DNA of 50,408 nucleotides from Conidiobolus coronatus NRRL 28638. Lineage: Eukaryota > Entomophthoromycota > Entomophthoromycetes > Entomophthorales > Conidiobolaceae. This document shows positions 23,624 to 35,900 of the stretch, piece by piece. The stretch lies in assembly GCA_001566745.1 (NCBI GenBank), contig KQ964503.1, positions 15,945 to 66,352 on the forward strand, read 5' to 3'. Positions within the stretch are counted from its first letter, which is position 1; every line of letters starts with the position of its first letter. The notes under the pieces were generated by a model, which saw only the letters and a list, made by a program, of their open reading frames with translations, was not told the DNA's origin and ran no database searches. The position numbers and the translations under genes were made by a program.

Positions 23624-24837
23624 TTACTCTTCATTAACCTTTCCCCAATCAATAGTTTCCAACCCATTAGCTTCCAAATACTCGTTAGTTTTAATAAAAT
23701 GTTTAGCTGAAAAGAATCCATGTCTAACACTAAGAGGTGAAGGGTGAACACTTTCCAATATTAAATTCTTGCTCTAAACACAAGTTAGTTTATATCAATA
23801 CATTTAATTAATTAATTTACTCTATCAATAAAAGTAGCCTTTTGCTTGGCGTTGTTACCCCAAAGTAAAAATACTACATTGCTACGATTTACTCCAATTT
23901 GCTTAATAATTTCATCTACAATATATTAATATTTATGTTATTATACGCTGTTTTTATATCTACCTGTTAGCTTCTCCCATTGTAAAGATTTATGAGAATT
24001 AGGGTTGCTTTCTTTTACAGTTAATACGGTATTTAATAATAAAACACCTTGATCAGCCCATTTCTTTAAATATCTAATTTATACTTAATATAAAAGTTAA
24101 TATAATAATTATATTGAATTACCCATGTTTAGGAATATTAAATTCAGGATAATCTATTTTAATTCCTTTATAAATATTTTGTAAACTTGGAGGAATATAA
24201 ACTCCCTTATTTACACTGAATGCTAAACCTAAATAAATTTAATTAATATATAATATTATAAATTTGTTTAAATTATTACCATGAGCTTGTCCAGGTTGAT
24301 GATAAGGATCTATGGTATGATCATATTAGTATTGATATGGATTATTTGAGATGAATTTTACCTTGTCCAATAATAACAACTTTAACCTTATCAAAAGGTG
24401 TATACTTTGACCAACTGTAAACTTGTTCAACTAAACAATAATTACATTAGAGCTAATGTCTAAATATTATACTATTAGCTTACGTGGTGGATATACTTTA
24501 TCCTGCTTAACTTTCTTTTCTAAAGCTTGCTTCAACTAGAAAAATATGTTAGCCTATATAACATGCATAATATATTGATTACTTTTGCAAAGTAAGGCTT
24601 TTTGAACTCGGGTAGTAAAATGTCGAACCAGTCAGAGCCCATAGTATCTAACTCTAATTTTAATAGCTTTTGTTCGGCACTAGTGAGGTCAGCTTTAGAG
24701 AATTTTTTTATTTTTTTGCTAACTTCTTTAGTGGTAGAATCTCCTTCTTTAGCTGGTTTATCAGAACCTTCGTTAGTGGATTCATTGGCAGGGGTTGTTT
24801 TTTTAAAAAAACTTGTAATAGAAGTTTGTTGAGCCAT
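23624..24837 (-). CDS. UNG1: Uracil-DNA glycosylase (family 1), nuclear-type with PIP box
   Basis: Eight exons (24583-24837, 24484-24535, 24362-24430, 24280-24309, 24123-24228, 23964-24073, 23821-23915, 23624-23773) give 288 residues; the seven introns are 47-53 nt. All family motifs appear across the junctions: [13 protein letters not shown] with catalytic Asp126, [21 protein letters not shown], and [12 protein letters not shown] with His249. The enzyme flips uracil from DNA and cuts the glycosidic bond, starting base excision repair. The N-terminus carries QTSITSFF (residues 4-11), a PCNA-binding PIP box (QxxIxxFF) as in human UNG2, followed by a Lys/Glu/Thr-rich linker to about residue 60. 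No mitochondrial presequence is visible in this form. The start is the ATG at 24837, one residue before the PIP region. Confidence 0.96.
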
Positions 24838-25674
24838 TTCAAACAAAAATTGTAATTTTATATAATTATATATAACTTTATTTTTATTTTAATTTCACTA
24901 TGACGTCTAGTTAGTGATTAATTTTTAATTTTATATTATTTTTAACTCTCGTGACTCTTACATTAATTAATTATGGGATTAATAAAGATTAATAATTGAT
25001 TGGGTTAAATTAGTAATATTACAAATCTTAAACTATAATAATAATGTATGTTAAATAAGATTTAAAGTAGATTAATTAGTAATAAAAACAATAGAAAATA
25101 TATACAACTAAATAGTTTTTTGATGAGGCTAATAAGTCTATGTGAAATTCCACTTAGTTTAACACAAAATATTTGTCTAAACTCTACTCAAAAATATTAA
25201 TTTTAATAAAAACTAGTAATAGTGCGTATAGTCTTTATATCAAAAGAAAAGTTTATAATATGTTATCAACTTTAGCTAATAATAACGACTGCATAACACA
25301 AATTACAAGTGTAAAAATTATAGTTATTTCAAAGTATTGACGCATATTAAAGAGATTTTTTTGGATAAAAGTTTTAGTCAGTTTAACTAAAATTTTTAAA
25401 ACAGTGAATACTGTTAAAATATCCATAATTCTTATGAGCTTTATTTCAAAAATTTTTTTAATAGAAGCATAGCTATTAGTGCTTAATTCTCTATTTAAAT
25501 ACAAAAGTTAATAGTGATATATGAGCATGTATTTTCAATATTAGTCAAAAGTTGCAGTAGACTTAATCACATTATCTCATATGTTGCTAACTTAGTGTAC
25601 CACGTTATATTAAAAATTATAATATAGTATAGTTGATTAATAAATATAATAAAAATATTATTTGACTATAAAAA
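24838..25674. other. AT-rich spacer without a gene
   Basis: The region holds the promoter of the glycosylase gene. A TTG-started minus frame at 25253-25504 is hydrophobic, has no motif and is judged chance. Confidence 0.55.
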
Positions 25675-25746
25675 CTCCGATACAGGGAATCGAACCCTGG
25701 CCGTCTCGGTGAGAGCGAGAAATCCTAGCCACTGGACCATATCGGA
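25675..25746 (-). tRNA. tRNA-Glu (anticodon CTC)
   Basis: The minus strand folds as a 72 nt cloverleaf. The acceptor stem is TCCGATA/TATCGGA with discriminator G. The D arm is GGTCCAGTGGCTAGGATT, the anticodon arm TCTCG-CTCTCAC-CGAGA, and the T arm CCAGG-GTTCGATT-CCCTG (first and last pairs as written). No intron is present. The sequence is very close to standard eukaryotic tRNA-Glu. Both internal promoter boxes are present (A box TGGCTAGGAT region, B box GGTTCGATTCC). A T5 run directly follows the 3' end and can terminate RNA polymerase III. Confidence 0.97.
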
Positions 25747-25957
25747 TTATTAGAAATTAATAAATCTATAATTTAACGGGAATACTACCCCCTAAATATT
25801 GCAATAAATTTACACTCATAATATAATTAAACTAAAGTATTTTATTAGTTGATGGTTAGTATTCTATAACTTTATTATACCAATTCTTATTTATATTGAA
25901 TTATATATATATTCTAACTTTTATTAATAATAAAAACTTTCTACCAATCTCTCATAT

Positions 25958-28430
25958 CTATTTGAATAATCTAGCCTTTAAACTTTTCTTTTCATTATCG
26001 TTGAGTAAAAGGTTGACACTGGTAGGGGCAACCCAAAGAGGGTATAATAATCTGGTATTGAAGTAAGGGCAAAGATCATATTCAGCACCAGTTTCTGATT
26101 CATGGGTCTTGGGATCGAAAACAATTACTACGGAACGGTTGGATAAACCTTGTAATTTGGCTTGTAAATGTTCTGATAACTTGTTAAAGAAGGGGTTACG
26201 CTCGTGGAGGACGGCGTGCATATCCTTGAGTGTGGCATTAATAACAAGTTCGGGCTTAAGAGTGCTTAAAATAGCTCCAGCGCCTTCGGATTGAATACGG
26301 AAGTGGCATTCAAGATTTCTAGAGGCATCTGTTCTAATGAAGGTTTTAATACCAGTGTAAATGGTTCTAATTCTATGGGCATTTCTAGCCTTAAGAACCT
26401 TTGAAATTGAAGAACTGACAAAGTTAACGCTTCCATTGTTATTACTTTCAGAACGAACTAATAGTTGATTGAGAGGGAACTTATCAAGTCCATAATGTTT
26501 ACGAATATTTTCAGCTTCGGCTCCATCTTGCTTTAAAAAGATGAAGGGTTCTTCTACGTATCTACCATTCTTGTAGCGGGATTGCTTTTGTTCTTCTCCA
26601 TTACCTTGTTCTTTGGTTTCAGGAGTGTTGGGTTCAGTTTCGGTGACTTGAGCAGAATCGACATTATCGCCATCAACTACAACAGCATCTGAAACATCGG
26701 CAGATTCGGCTTGGGTTTCAGCATCTTCTTCGTTTTCAGCTTCGGGGTTAGCCTCGGCTTGAGCTTCAGTAGACTTGGCCTTGGAGTCCATTCTGAAAGG
26801 AGCATCTAAAGATTTTTCTAAAACGGCAACAAAGAAAGCACCAGTGTTTTGGTGATGGGGGTAGATTCTGACACTAAAATAATATTAGATTAATGTGGAT
26901 TATAGTGATCATATTAATTACCATCTATCTAAGTTAAGAGTTGAAGGATCAGAAGGAGGGAAGAAAGTGGGAACCATCCACTTACGACGTTTAGCACCTA
27001 ATTGTTCTTCATCTTCAACTTCCTTGTTTTCGGTATTTAGTACCTTCCAGGTAGATAAACCAGGAGTACGCTTAAGTTCAACAAGTTCATTAGATACATC
27101 TTTGAGAGTAACATAAGGAGCGTATTTTTGGAGAACAGTAGCAATAACAGCTTCATTTTCAATTGGGTTTAATGAACAAGTGGAGTAAACAATGCGACCT
27201 CCAGGCTTAAGCATTTGAATACCTCTGGATAAAATATTTACTTGGAGGTTATGAAGACTGTAGCCATTAGTGGAAGTCCAATCTTTCCAGATAGTAATAT
27301 TCTTTCTGAGAGTACCATCACCACTAAAATTTAAATTTATTAGTATTCGTTAGGTTTAATATAGTAGTTATATTACCTGCAAGGAACATCACATAAAATT
27401 CTATCAAATCTTAATGGGTTATACTTATCAGATCCATCCTAAAGTAGAAAAAGTTAGATGAATTAAATAAAGATAGCTAATATAATTACTTCGCTTTGTA
27501 AGTTAATATTGGGGAAGAGTTGAGCTTCGTGGTTAGTGACCATCAAACAGGGAGACTTCAATCTCTTAGTGTTATGGACAAGGGTATAACTTCTCTTTTG
27601 GTTAGCATCGTTAGCAATGATCAATCCTTTAGGAACGTTAACAGCTAAGTGAGATTCTAAGTCATCTAAATCTTCTCCTTTGCTGCGATTTAAATCTTCA
27701 CTATGTAAAGCTTCAATTAATTGGTTAGTTTTTGAACCAGGGGCAGCACACATATCAAGAACATAGTGGTGGGGTTGAACACCGAGCAACAAGGGGGGAA
27801 CCATACTGACAGCTTCTTGACGACTGACGTTACCAACATCAGTTTCGCCAACCAAGAACTTGTGGAATTCTTGGAACTCTTCGCACTTTCTGACATTAGT
27901 ACGAGAGCTAGGAACATGCCAACCAAATTCATCAGGGTACCAAGGAAGGGGGAAAGGAGCTTGGAGAGGTTCTCCTTCAATGGTCTTACCCTCAAAACTG
28001 GGGATAAAGCGATTCCTGAGGATGCTCAAAATTTCGTTACCTTGGCTATAAAGAAAAATAAATATTCATAACATTCAATAATAAATAATAAATATACCTT
28101 CTAGTACCAGTGATACGGAAAGTAACAGGTAAAGATTCCTTTAAATGAGCTCTAAATTGTTCAAATTCTTCTTCATTGGGAATAATATTTTGTAACTAAT
28201 AAAATTGAATAAGTTAAAATGATAAATATAAAAATTGAGCTAAGTCACCTTATAAAATTCGAAAAAAGTTTCGTTATCCTTAGCAGACTCTTCATAGTTT
28301 TGTCTTTCTTTAGGAGCCTTTTCTTCTCCATTCTTTTGGTTTTTACCCTATTTAATGAATATGTTAAAATTGTTTGTTATTTGTCTTATTCAGGTTAATT
28401 TACCTTATTTCTCTTAAAACGTTTACCCAT
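25958..28430 (-). CDS. TRM4: tRNA (cytosine-5) methyltransferase Trm4/NSUN2
   Basis: Seven exons (28404-28430, 28249-28347, 28098-28195, 27490-28045, 27377-27438, 26922-27323, 25958-26873) give 719 residues; the six introns are 48-56 nt. The RsmB/NSUN catalytic domain has motif I MCAAPGSKT (173-181), motif IV LCDVPCSGDG with Cys280, and motif VI STCSLNPIENE with Cys330 as the nucleophile. A later NLDRCVRIYPHHQNTGAFF block is typical of Trm4/NSUN2. The enzyme uses S-adenosylmethionine to make m5C in tRNA, mainly at positions 34, 40, 48-50, in the nucleus. The N-terminus is basic (MGKRFKRNK). An acidic Glu/Asp/Ala/Thr-rich linker of about 80 residues separates the catalytic part from a conserved C-terminal domain. 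Two junctions use rarer donors (GTGACT, GTATAT), but frame and motif continuity are good. Confidence 0.95.
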
Positions 28431-29249
28431 ATTTATTATTATAAAATTATTTAAATAATACTATTTTATTAATTTTATGTAAAAAAACTATGATGCGCTA
28501 ATTTGCCTTTTTATATTTTATTGATGCAAATTATTTTTATGGGATATTTTAATGAATATTTAAATTTACATTTGATATGCATAGTTTGACTTATTCTGAT
28601 TTTTTGTTTTAATATTAATTTATACTAAATAATAATAGATATTTCAAAGTTAAATAAATTGCGTATAGCTACTGTTTTACATAGAATATATTTAAATGAT
28701 AATCAGATGTCTATTAAGTATAGTATAAATATTCGTTATAAAGATAGAATAGATTTATTTGCGTAATATTTTTAAAAGATAGGAGTATAGGAATGGTGTA
28801 ACTTTTGCTTATATAATATATTAAGTGATAATCTATCTAGAAAATTTATATTAATAAATTCTAATAGTTTGAAATTTTAAACAAAATACTGCTAAGATGG
28901 ATTATAATACAGGTAAAAAGTATATGTATGTTGAAGTATAGTATTTGCGGTGCGAAGTTAGAAAAGTATTTCAAAATTAGCCTATAATTTTAGTAAATTC
29001 AAATGAAAAAGCCAATTATAAGCATTACTTAAAATATATAATATAAATTAGGTGTGGTTAAGAGCGTATTTCTAATAAAAAAGCACTGCTAGTATAAATT
29101 ATAAAAGATTATTGCTAATATGATATTTTGACAAATAGTTACAAAATATGAGACAGGTCAAAAAGTTAAAATGTATCACTGATTATATATGTATTAAAAT
29201 AGCAGTATATTTTGACTTTTATTCTAAACAAAAATTAATAAAAATTTAA
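28431..29249. other. AT-rich spacer without a gene
   Basis: The left part is the 5' region of Trm4 and the right part the 3' region of Rpn10. I see no open frame, RNA or repeat of note. Confidence 0.6.
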
Positions 29250-30389
29250 TCAATATGCATTGTTAATATTACCTTCCATTTTATCGTCATCTTTGCCCCC
29301 TTGCTCTTCATTTTGTTCCATCATAGAAAGTTGAATAGCTCTAGCAATTTGAGCTTCTTCAGAGTCGTCATCTTCTTCCATGAATACATCTGGAGGAGGA
29401 GGGATAGTTGAAGGAGCAGGACCTAACTCTGTTTGATTTGATGATTCAGCACCTTCACCTGCAGGTTTGGATCTAGCAGCTTCTTGTCGGGCTCTTTCCT
29501 CTTCCATAGAGATACGGAGCGCAAGTGCGAGTTCAGGGTCGACGGAGGGGTCAACGCCAAATTCAAAGTCATTAGAGCGGGATACGGTGGCACCTTCCTC
29601 GGAAGCAAGAATAGGTGATGTGAGAATTACGTCACTGAGAAGATTGTCGCTGGGTTGAACAGTGAGGAAATGGCTATATTACATGTTAAAATCATATTAT
29701 CTAGAAGCTGTATATTATATACCTGTTATCAGCGTTGTTTACTAAATCGACAAAGGTAGATAATTTTTGTTCATTATCAGCATATTCACCAAAGTTAATA
29801 ACATCAATAGCAACATTATTCTTTTTCATTTTTTTAGCTAAATGGGCTAATTGTTGCTCTGTTGATTCTACAGGACTACCTACAAATACAATAACGCGTT
29901 GACGTTGGTTCTTATTTTGACGATGTTTTAAAGCAAGCTAAATGATAGCTAAGTTAAAAATTATGCTTAGTATATAAATTAATATTTGCTTACATGAGCT
30001 ACTTGAATTCCTTCAATTAAGTTGATAGAACCATCGAGACTGACTTTATGAGCATTAGTCAATACTTTACCCAAATCTGAAGATAATGTGGTTAAAACTT
30101 TTGGTCTAAGAATGCAAATTTTTAATAAAAATATAAATAAAGAAATTTTATATAATTACCCTTTACCAGCCATAGTTAAAACACCAACAGTATTTTCAGG
30201 GTGGTCAGAGGTTTTAGAGCGGAATATGAGACCTAAGGCATCATATTGAGCTTCTAAGCGGGTAGGTAAATAGTCTCCATTTCTCATAAATTCGGAGTTG
30301 TCAAGACTTTATTTAGAAAAATTAGTTAAATTGTTATAGAAATTTAATTGAATATGTTCTTACACGACCATAGTAGCTTCTAAAACCAT
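29250..30389 (-). CDS. RPN10: 26S proteasome regulatory subunit Rpn10 (ubiquitin receptor)
   Basis: Five exons (30364-30389, 30160-30306, 29994-30105, 29723-29937, 29250-29673; introns 57, 54, 56 and 49 nt) give 307 residues. The N-terminal vWA domain (1 to about 190) starts [20 protein letters not shown] and includes [20 protein letters not shown], both near-invariant in Rpn10. It docks on the base-lid interface of the 19S particle. Two ubiquitin-interacting motifs follow: [13 protein letters not shown] (about 214-226) and [16 protein letters not shown] (about 274-289). Yeast Rpn10 has one UIM and animal S5a has two, so this form is of the two-UIM type. The first exon is only 26 nt. The gene is divergent from MoaE with 382 bp between the start codons. 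Confidence 0.96.
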
Positions 30390-30771
30390 TTTGAAAGTAT
30401 ATTAATTTTGGCAATAATAATATTAAAATAAAGTGATGATTTGAATTGTATTAGTAGTTAATTATTATTAATATTCTTTTAGAGTTTAATTACTAAAAAG
30501 TACTGCTTACGTGATCTAACTATTTAATTCGATTGAACACCTAATCAACAAATTAACTATTATGGGATTCAATTTGTTAACTTTCAAATACGTCATAATA
30601 ATTGGACCACTTTTTGTGTTTATTTAGTTAATTAATTGATTCAATTGTATCAATTAACTTTTATTCTTAAATTGGGTTTTCAAAGCTCAATACAATTCAT
30701 TTTTAATAAAAAATAACTAACTCTTCGAAATCTATATAATTGACTATAAAAGCCACTTTTATTGATAATAA
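30390..30771. promoter_or_regulatory. Shared divergent promoter region of RPN10 and MoaE genes
   Basis: These 382 bp separate two start codons pointing apart, so both promoters must lie here or in upstream exons. I looked for the proteasome box GGTGGCAAA and did not find it. A TATAAAAG string is near the MoaE end. Confidence 0.5.
30745..30752 (+). promoter_or_regulatory. TATAAAAG close to the MoaE start
   Basis: TATAAAAG lies only 20 bp before the ATG at 30772. If it is a real TATA box, the transcript would start at or just after this ATG; otherwise it lies inside the 5' UTR and is chance. Confidence 0.3.
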
Positions 30772-31325
30772 ATGTCAGTTATTTCAGAATCAGCAGCTGT
30801 TAATTATGAACCAAAAGGCACTCACCCTCCTACTAAACCTTGGGTAGAGGAAGATAATCGTATTTTCATTCAAGAGGAGCCTTTATCAATTGAAGCTTGC
30901 ACAATGTGGGCTCAAAGTGATTCCTGTGGTGCTATTGCTACCTTCATAGGAACAACACGCAATGAATTTAATCGTATGAATTGTCTAATTTAAATTCTCT
31001 TTAAATTATTAACACAATTTTCTATTTTATTTTAGACAAATCTGTATCCAAGTTAGAGTACGAATACTACCCCGATATGGCAGAAGAAGAAATAAAAAAA
31101 ATTATTCAAAAATTAAGACAAATTACTCCTGAACTTTGTAAAATACTAGTGGGTCATAGGGTTGGAACCGTTCCAGTTGGTGAGATTAGTATTATTATTG
31201 TTGTATCTTCCCCCCATAGGAAAGAAGCTATTTCAGCTGTCGATTTTGCTATTGACCATGTTAAGAAAACTGTCCCTATTTGGAAGAAAGAATTTTTTAG
31301 TGATGGCTCTACCACGTGGAAATAA
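30772..31325 (+). CDS. MOCS2B: Molybdopterin synthase catalytic subunit (MoaE/MOCS2B)
   Basis: Two exons (30772-30973, 31036-31325; 62 nt intron) give 163 residues. MoaE motifs are in order: GAIATFIGTTRNEF, LEYEYYPDMAEEE, GHRVGTVPVGE, SSPHRKEA and VPIWKKE near the C-terminus. Lys144 and Lys151 sit at the spacing of the two catalytic lysines of E. coli MoaE (K119, K126). The enzyme, with the small MoaD/MOCS2A thiocarboxylate subunit, adds two sulfurs to cyclic pyranopterin monophosphate in molybdenum cofactor synthesis in the cytosol. The cofactor serves nitrate reductase and sulfite oxidase. Its presence implies a working Mo-cofactor pathway, lost in budding yeast. The N-terminal 30 residues are an extra Pro-rich stretch. 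No partner gene is next to it. Confidence 0.95.
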
Positions 31326-31774
31326 TTCAATGTCTGTATATAATGATATTATACTAAAGTTTAAAAATTTTTATCTAATAATATCATTTAATATAATATT
31401 CGATATCATTGCTTATTTAGCAAAAGTTAAACTATCAACTATTAAACTATTTAGTTGAGTCTATTTTTTTATTTGAATAAATTAAGTACTCATTTATCTA
31501 GATTTTTATAAAGATAATTCATCATTTAATCATAATTGATTTATCTATTAGATAAGATTTCATCCAAATATGCGGTCATATAAAGTAATAATAAAATAGT
31601 CATGAAAAGAGAGAAATGTTAAATATTAAGTTGAAAAAGTAAAGCATAGAAGAAGTATACTTAAAAGTTAAAAAATAAATAAGGAAATATTTCAAAGCAA
31701 ATATATTAAATATAAATGGCTTATAAAAAGTTTTATATCTACAAATACATTAAATTACTTTTATAATATCTTTA
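31326..31774. other. AT-rich spacer before tRNA-Met
   Basis: The 3' flank of MoaE. No gene is seen apart from overlapping chance frames. Confidence 0.6.
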
Positions 31775-31846
31775 AGCAGCGTAGCGCAGAGGAAGCGCGC
31801 GGGGCTCATAACCCCGAGGTCGGAGGATCGAAACCTCTCGCTGCTA
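31775..31846 (+). tRNA. Initiator tRNA-Met (anticodon CAT)
   Basis: This is a 72 nt cloverleaf with acceptor AGCAGCG/CGCTGCT and discriminator A. The anticodon arm is CGGGG-CTCATAA-CCCCG. Eukaryotic initiator hallmarks are visible: an A1-U72 pair, three G-C pairs in the anticodon stem, and GATCGAAA in the T loop in place of the usual TTCGA form. No intron is present. TTTT at 31853 can end transcription. Translation initiation is its role. Confidence 0.97.
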
Positions 31847-32122
31847 AATTAATTTTATTTTAATTAGTTTTATATGAAATTTATGATTAACTTGGTTCAA
31901 ATTTTGTATGAGCTCAGTTAAAAATTTTAATTTTTATAACCAATTTTTCATCATGTATAGTCCTTATTTAATATATAATTGATAATAATATTGTATCAAA
32001 ATACTATATTTTCAACTTTAACTAATAAGAGTTTCTCTTTAATAAGCTTCAAGCAATTAAAAATCAATAATATCACAAATTTTTCTCGTTTTAACTAGAA
32101 TCTTTCATATAAAGAGTTGAAT
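31847..32122. other. AT-rich spacer left of the second gap
   Basis: No feature is seen beyond the Pol III terminator-like T runs just after the tRNA. Confidence 0.6.
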
Positions 32123-32751
32123 NNNNNNNNNNNNNNNNNNNNNNNNNNNNNNNNNNNNNNNNNNNNNNNNNNNNNNNNNNNNNNNNNNNNNNNNNNNNNN
32201 NNNNNNNNNNNNNNNNNNNNNNNNNNNNNNNNNNNNNNNNNNNNNNNNNNNNNNNNNNNNNNNNNNNNNNNNNNNNNNNNNNNNNNNNNNNNNNNNNNNN
32301 NNNNNNNNNNNNNNNNNNNNNNNNNNNNNNNNNNNNNNNNNNNNNNNNNNNNNNNNNNNNNNNNNNNNNNNNNNNNNNNNNNNNNNNNNNNNNNNNNNNN
32401 NNNNNNNNNNNNNNNNNNNNNNNNNNNNNNNNNNNNNNNNNNNNNNNNNNNNNNNNNNNNNNNNNNNNNNNNNNNNNNNNNNNNNNNNNNNNNNNNNNNN
32501 NNNNNNNNNNNNNNNNNNNNNNNNNNNNNNNNNNNNNNNNNNNNNNNNNNNNNNNNNNNNNNNNNNNNNNNNNNNNNNNNNNNNNNNNNNNNNNNNNNNN
32601 NNNNNNNNNNNNNNNNNNNNNNNNNNNNNNNNNNNNNNNNNNNNNNNNNNNNNNNNNNNNNNNNNNNNNNNNNNNNNNNNNNNNNNNNNNNNNNNNNNNN
32701 NNNNNNNNNNNNNNNNNNNNNNNNNNNNNNNNNNNNNNNNNNNNNNNNNNN
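32123..32751. other. Assembly gap (629 N)
   Basis: The bases are unknown. The gap lies downstream of the initiator tRNA and beyond the 3' end of the Utp10 gene, so no recognised gene is cut by it. Confidence 0.99.
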
Positions 32752-32977
32752 TCTCTCATATTAAAATTCAAATAAAATTTATTTGTTCTCTGATTCTAAA
32801 AATAAGCCATCTATGCTTAACATTAATAAGTCAACAAAAATATTTTATATTAATTTTATTAATTTTGTTTGAAAAACAAGTGTCTAAAATATTTTAATTA
32901 TTTATCTAAAAGCTTAGGTAAATAAAATGAATATATGTATATAATAATTATAATATCGGATATTATGGTCGGTTAAA
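32752..32977. other. 3' flank of the Utp10 gene
   Basis: AT-rich sequence between the gap and the stop codon. Nothing else is seen. Confidence 0.6.
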
Positions 32978-35900
32978 TTAACGGAAGTATTCTGATAGGG
33001 AAATTTCGGCATGCTTTTCGATTGTAAGGACGAGGTCACTAACAGTTTGAGTAACGGTAGGTTGGTCATCTTCCATAACTTCAGCCAAGAAAGGAATGGT
33101 TTCAGCAACGAAAGGTGCAAACTTCTCATTGAGATGAATGTAAATATCTTTAATAGCTAACATAGCAATACATTTAGTCTATAAAATTGTTAGTATATTT
33201 GATATAGTTCTAGAAAGTTAATATTTACCTGGTAGGTTTCGGATCTTGTCTTTACCAAAATTTCATGGTTGATCTTCTTCCAAGCATTTTCGTTATCGAT
33301 ATTCAGTATCAAGCTAGTAAAGCAAGGTACCAAGTTAGCAGTAGCAAGCTCAATATCTGTTACAGTATCAACTTGATGCAATAAAGCTTGAAGGAGAGTA
33401 TTGTAGTTATCCAAATTCCAGATATCTACATTGTCATGTTGGTTAGAGAGAGAAATAGATTGAAGAATATATTTCCAGAGATCTTGATTTGTTTCATTGA
33501 GTGTCATACTGGCAAGCTCGCTAACGCTATGTTTGACAAGATAGGTGAATACAGGTGAAATTAACTCTCCAAGTTCTGAGAGAAGATGTTGAATTAATCT
33601 GTAGAATATAGTTGAACGTAAAGTTCCTTCTTCTGATCCTTGTTTTTCGATAGTACCCCAATCAATTAACTTGAGAAGAATAGGCTTGAAGATTCCGTCA
33701 TCTAATCTAACAATTAATTCAAATAAGGACTTAATGATTGCAAGTTCAACGGAGTCTAATTCTTCTCCCAATTGCTTTTGAGAATATCTAAAGTCGAAGT
33801 TGCTCAAAATGTATTTGAAGATCTTAATACTGTATTGAGTAATATCAGCCTTGGGGATAGAAACAATAACTTGAGTTAAGAAGTTGAAAAGGTATACAAG
33901 AGCAGGACCTCCAAGCTCAAGAGCTTTAGTAGTAGCGTCATAAACTACGGGGAGTAAAGATCTAGGAGAAATATGTTCGATGAGAGAAGAAGAAAGATCG
34001 TTACAGTGCTCTACAATAGATGACTTGGATGATTCCTCAAATTTCCAGGTTTGGACAACAAGTAATGTATTCATAACACGACCAAGGTAGGGACCAATAA
34101 AGTCGGATTGACTAATGACCAAAGAATCTACAAGAGCAAGACCAGAAAGGACAGCAATACGAAGACCAGAGTCATTGGATTGTGTATTGAAAAGATTGAT
34201 GAAACGATCGATAGCCTTAGGAGCAAAAGAGTTAACTTTCTTAACCAAAAGAGGTCCAAGTTGGCGAGATAAATAGGTTAAGCATACGAAACTGGAAGCA
34301 ACAATATGTAAGTTATCGTTTTCAAGACCATGGGGACCAGCGGCAATAGGTAAAACAACATTAATAAATGTAGAGTTAGGATGATGAGGATTCTCGGGAG
34401 TAGCAAATGTTTTAATCAACATTCCCAAGCAGTGTAAAGCGGTTTGGCGATTGGTAGTTGATTCTTCTCCATTTTGAGCAGATTCACCTTTAACAATCTT
34501 GACCAATAAAGGCACCATTTTAACAAATGAGTTCATGTAAGCACCCTTATTAGCAGGCTTGAGATTACCGATGCGAGTATTCAACAAGTGAATAGCAAAT
34601 TGTCTGACTGTATATCTAGAATGTTGGAGCATTTCAGAAATGAATAATAGAATCGAAGTGCTTGAAAGAGTATTCAAAACATTAGTCAAAACATCGTTAA
34701 TCAAGCTAATTAATCCTCTGAAGAAACGATCAATGTTCTTATTAATTTCAGACTTTTGTCCTAATTCAACGAGGTAATCCTTGAAGTCTTGGAACATAAG
34801 CAAAATAGTCTGAGCTAATGGCAAGTAATGGTTCTCGAATTCTTGGAGAGTAGCAGGGTCAGCTTGTAATAATACAACTTGCTGTAAGAAATGATCTGAT
34901 GAAGTAACCATCTTAATAAGCTGAACAACACCTAATTTATAATGACGGATTTGCTTATCAGAGCGCTCAGAAAATTCATAAACAGTTTGAGGTTGAGATT
35001 GTTGTTCAGTTTCTTGATCTTCAGTCTTAGAATTTTCATTAGGAACCAATAAAGTGTCTTTGAGAAGTAAGTTCAAGTTGCTAAGTTGAATTTCTACAGA
35101 GAATTGACTTAATAAATCTTGACAGAACTCTAAATATTCATCAGCACTATCCTTAACTGGTTTTACATGACGGATGGAGTATTTATCAAGTAATAATCCA
35201 AGAGTGGGGTATAAATAGCTATCAGCGCCCATTGAGTTAACAAGGACGGTGATAAGTCTTAATCTACGATGTGCGGGAATATGAAGAAGAGCATTAATGA
35301 AGATAGCAATAATGGGTTTAGCTTCTAAGAATGATTGTTGAGCATTATCAGATTTTTCAAGATAGGATTGGATGAGAACTGGCATAATGGTTGATAAAGC
35401 TTGCTCAATAACATAGAAACTATAGTTATCATCTTTACGAGTGACATTAGTTCCCATGAAGGTGAAAAGAGGCATAATGTTATGAAGAACCTGTTCAGGA
35501 GAGTGTTGAGAAATAGTGGCCAAGAGAAGTAAGGCTGAGTTATGTGTTTGAGGGTTGGTTGATAATCTTAAGCATTGAACAATGCTATCCATACGAATAG
35601 GGGTAGAAGTCAAAACAGATGAATCAAATTTGCAGATTGTTGTAGCTACAGAGAAAATAAGTTGGAAAGCATAGTCAAATGCAGGATATCCAATAGAAGA
35701 TCCTAAATCGATGAAGATAGTGATTAAATCAGATAATTTAGCTACAAGTGAATCTAAATTGGATGTAGGTTCGATGGAGTCCATAATTTCAAGTAATGAA
35801 ATGAGCTGAGAGAACAATATGCTATCTTGGTTAAGGTCGCTTTCAATCTTAGCTTTCTTGTTTGCCATTTCAACTTCAGGGCGAATTTGATCAGAGATTT

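Noticed and set aside
25253-25504. 83-codon minus-strand hydrophobic frame beside the tRNA-Glu gene
   Set aside because: TTG start, no motif, low-complexity Ile/Lys/Leu content.
30390-30771. Proteasome-associated control element upstream of RPN10
   Set aside because: The yeast Rpn4 box GGTGGCAAA was sought on both strands and not found.
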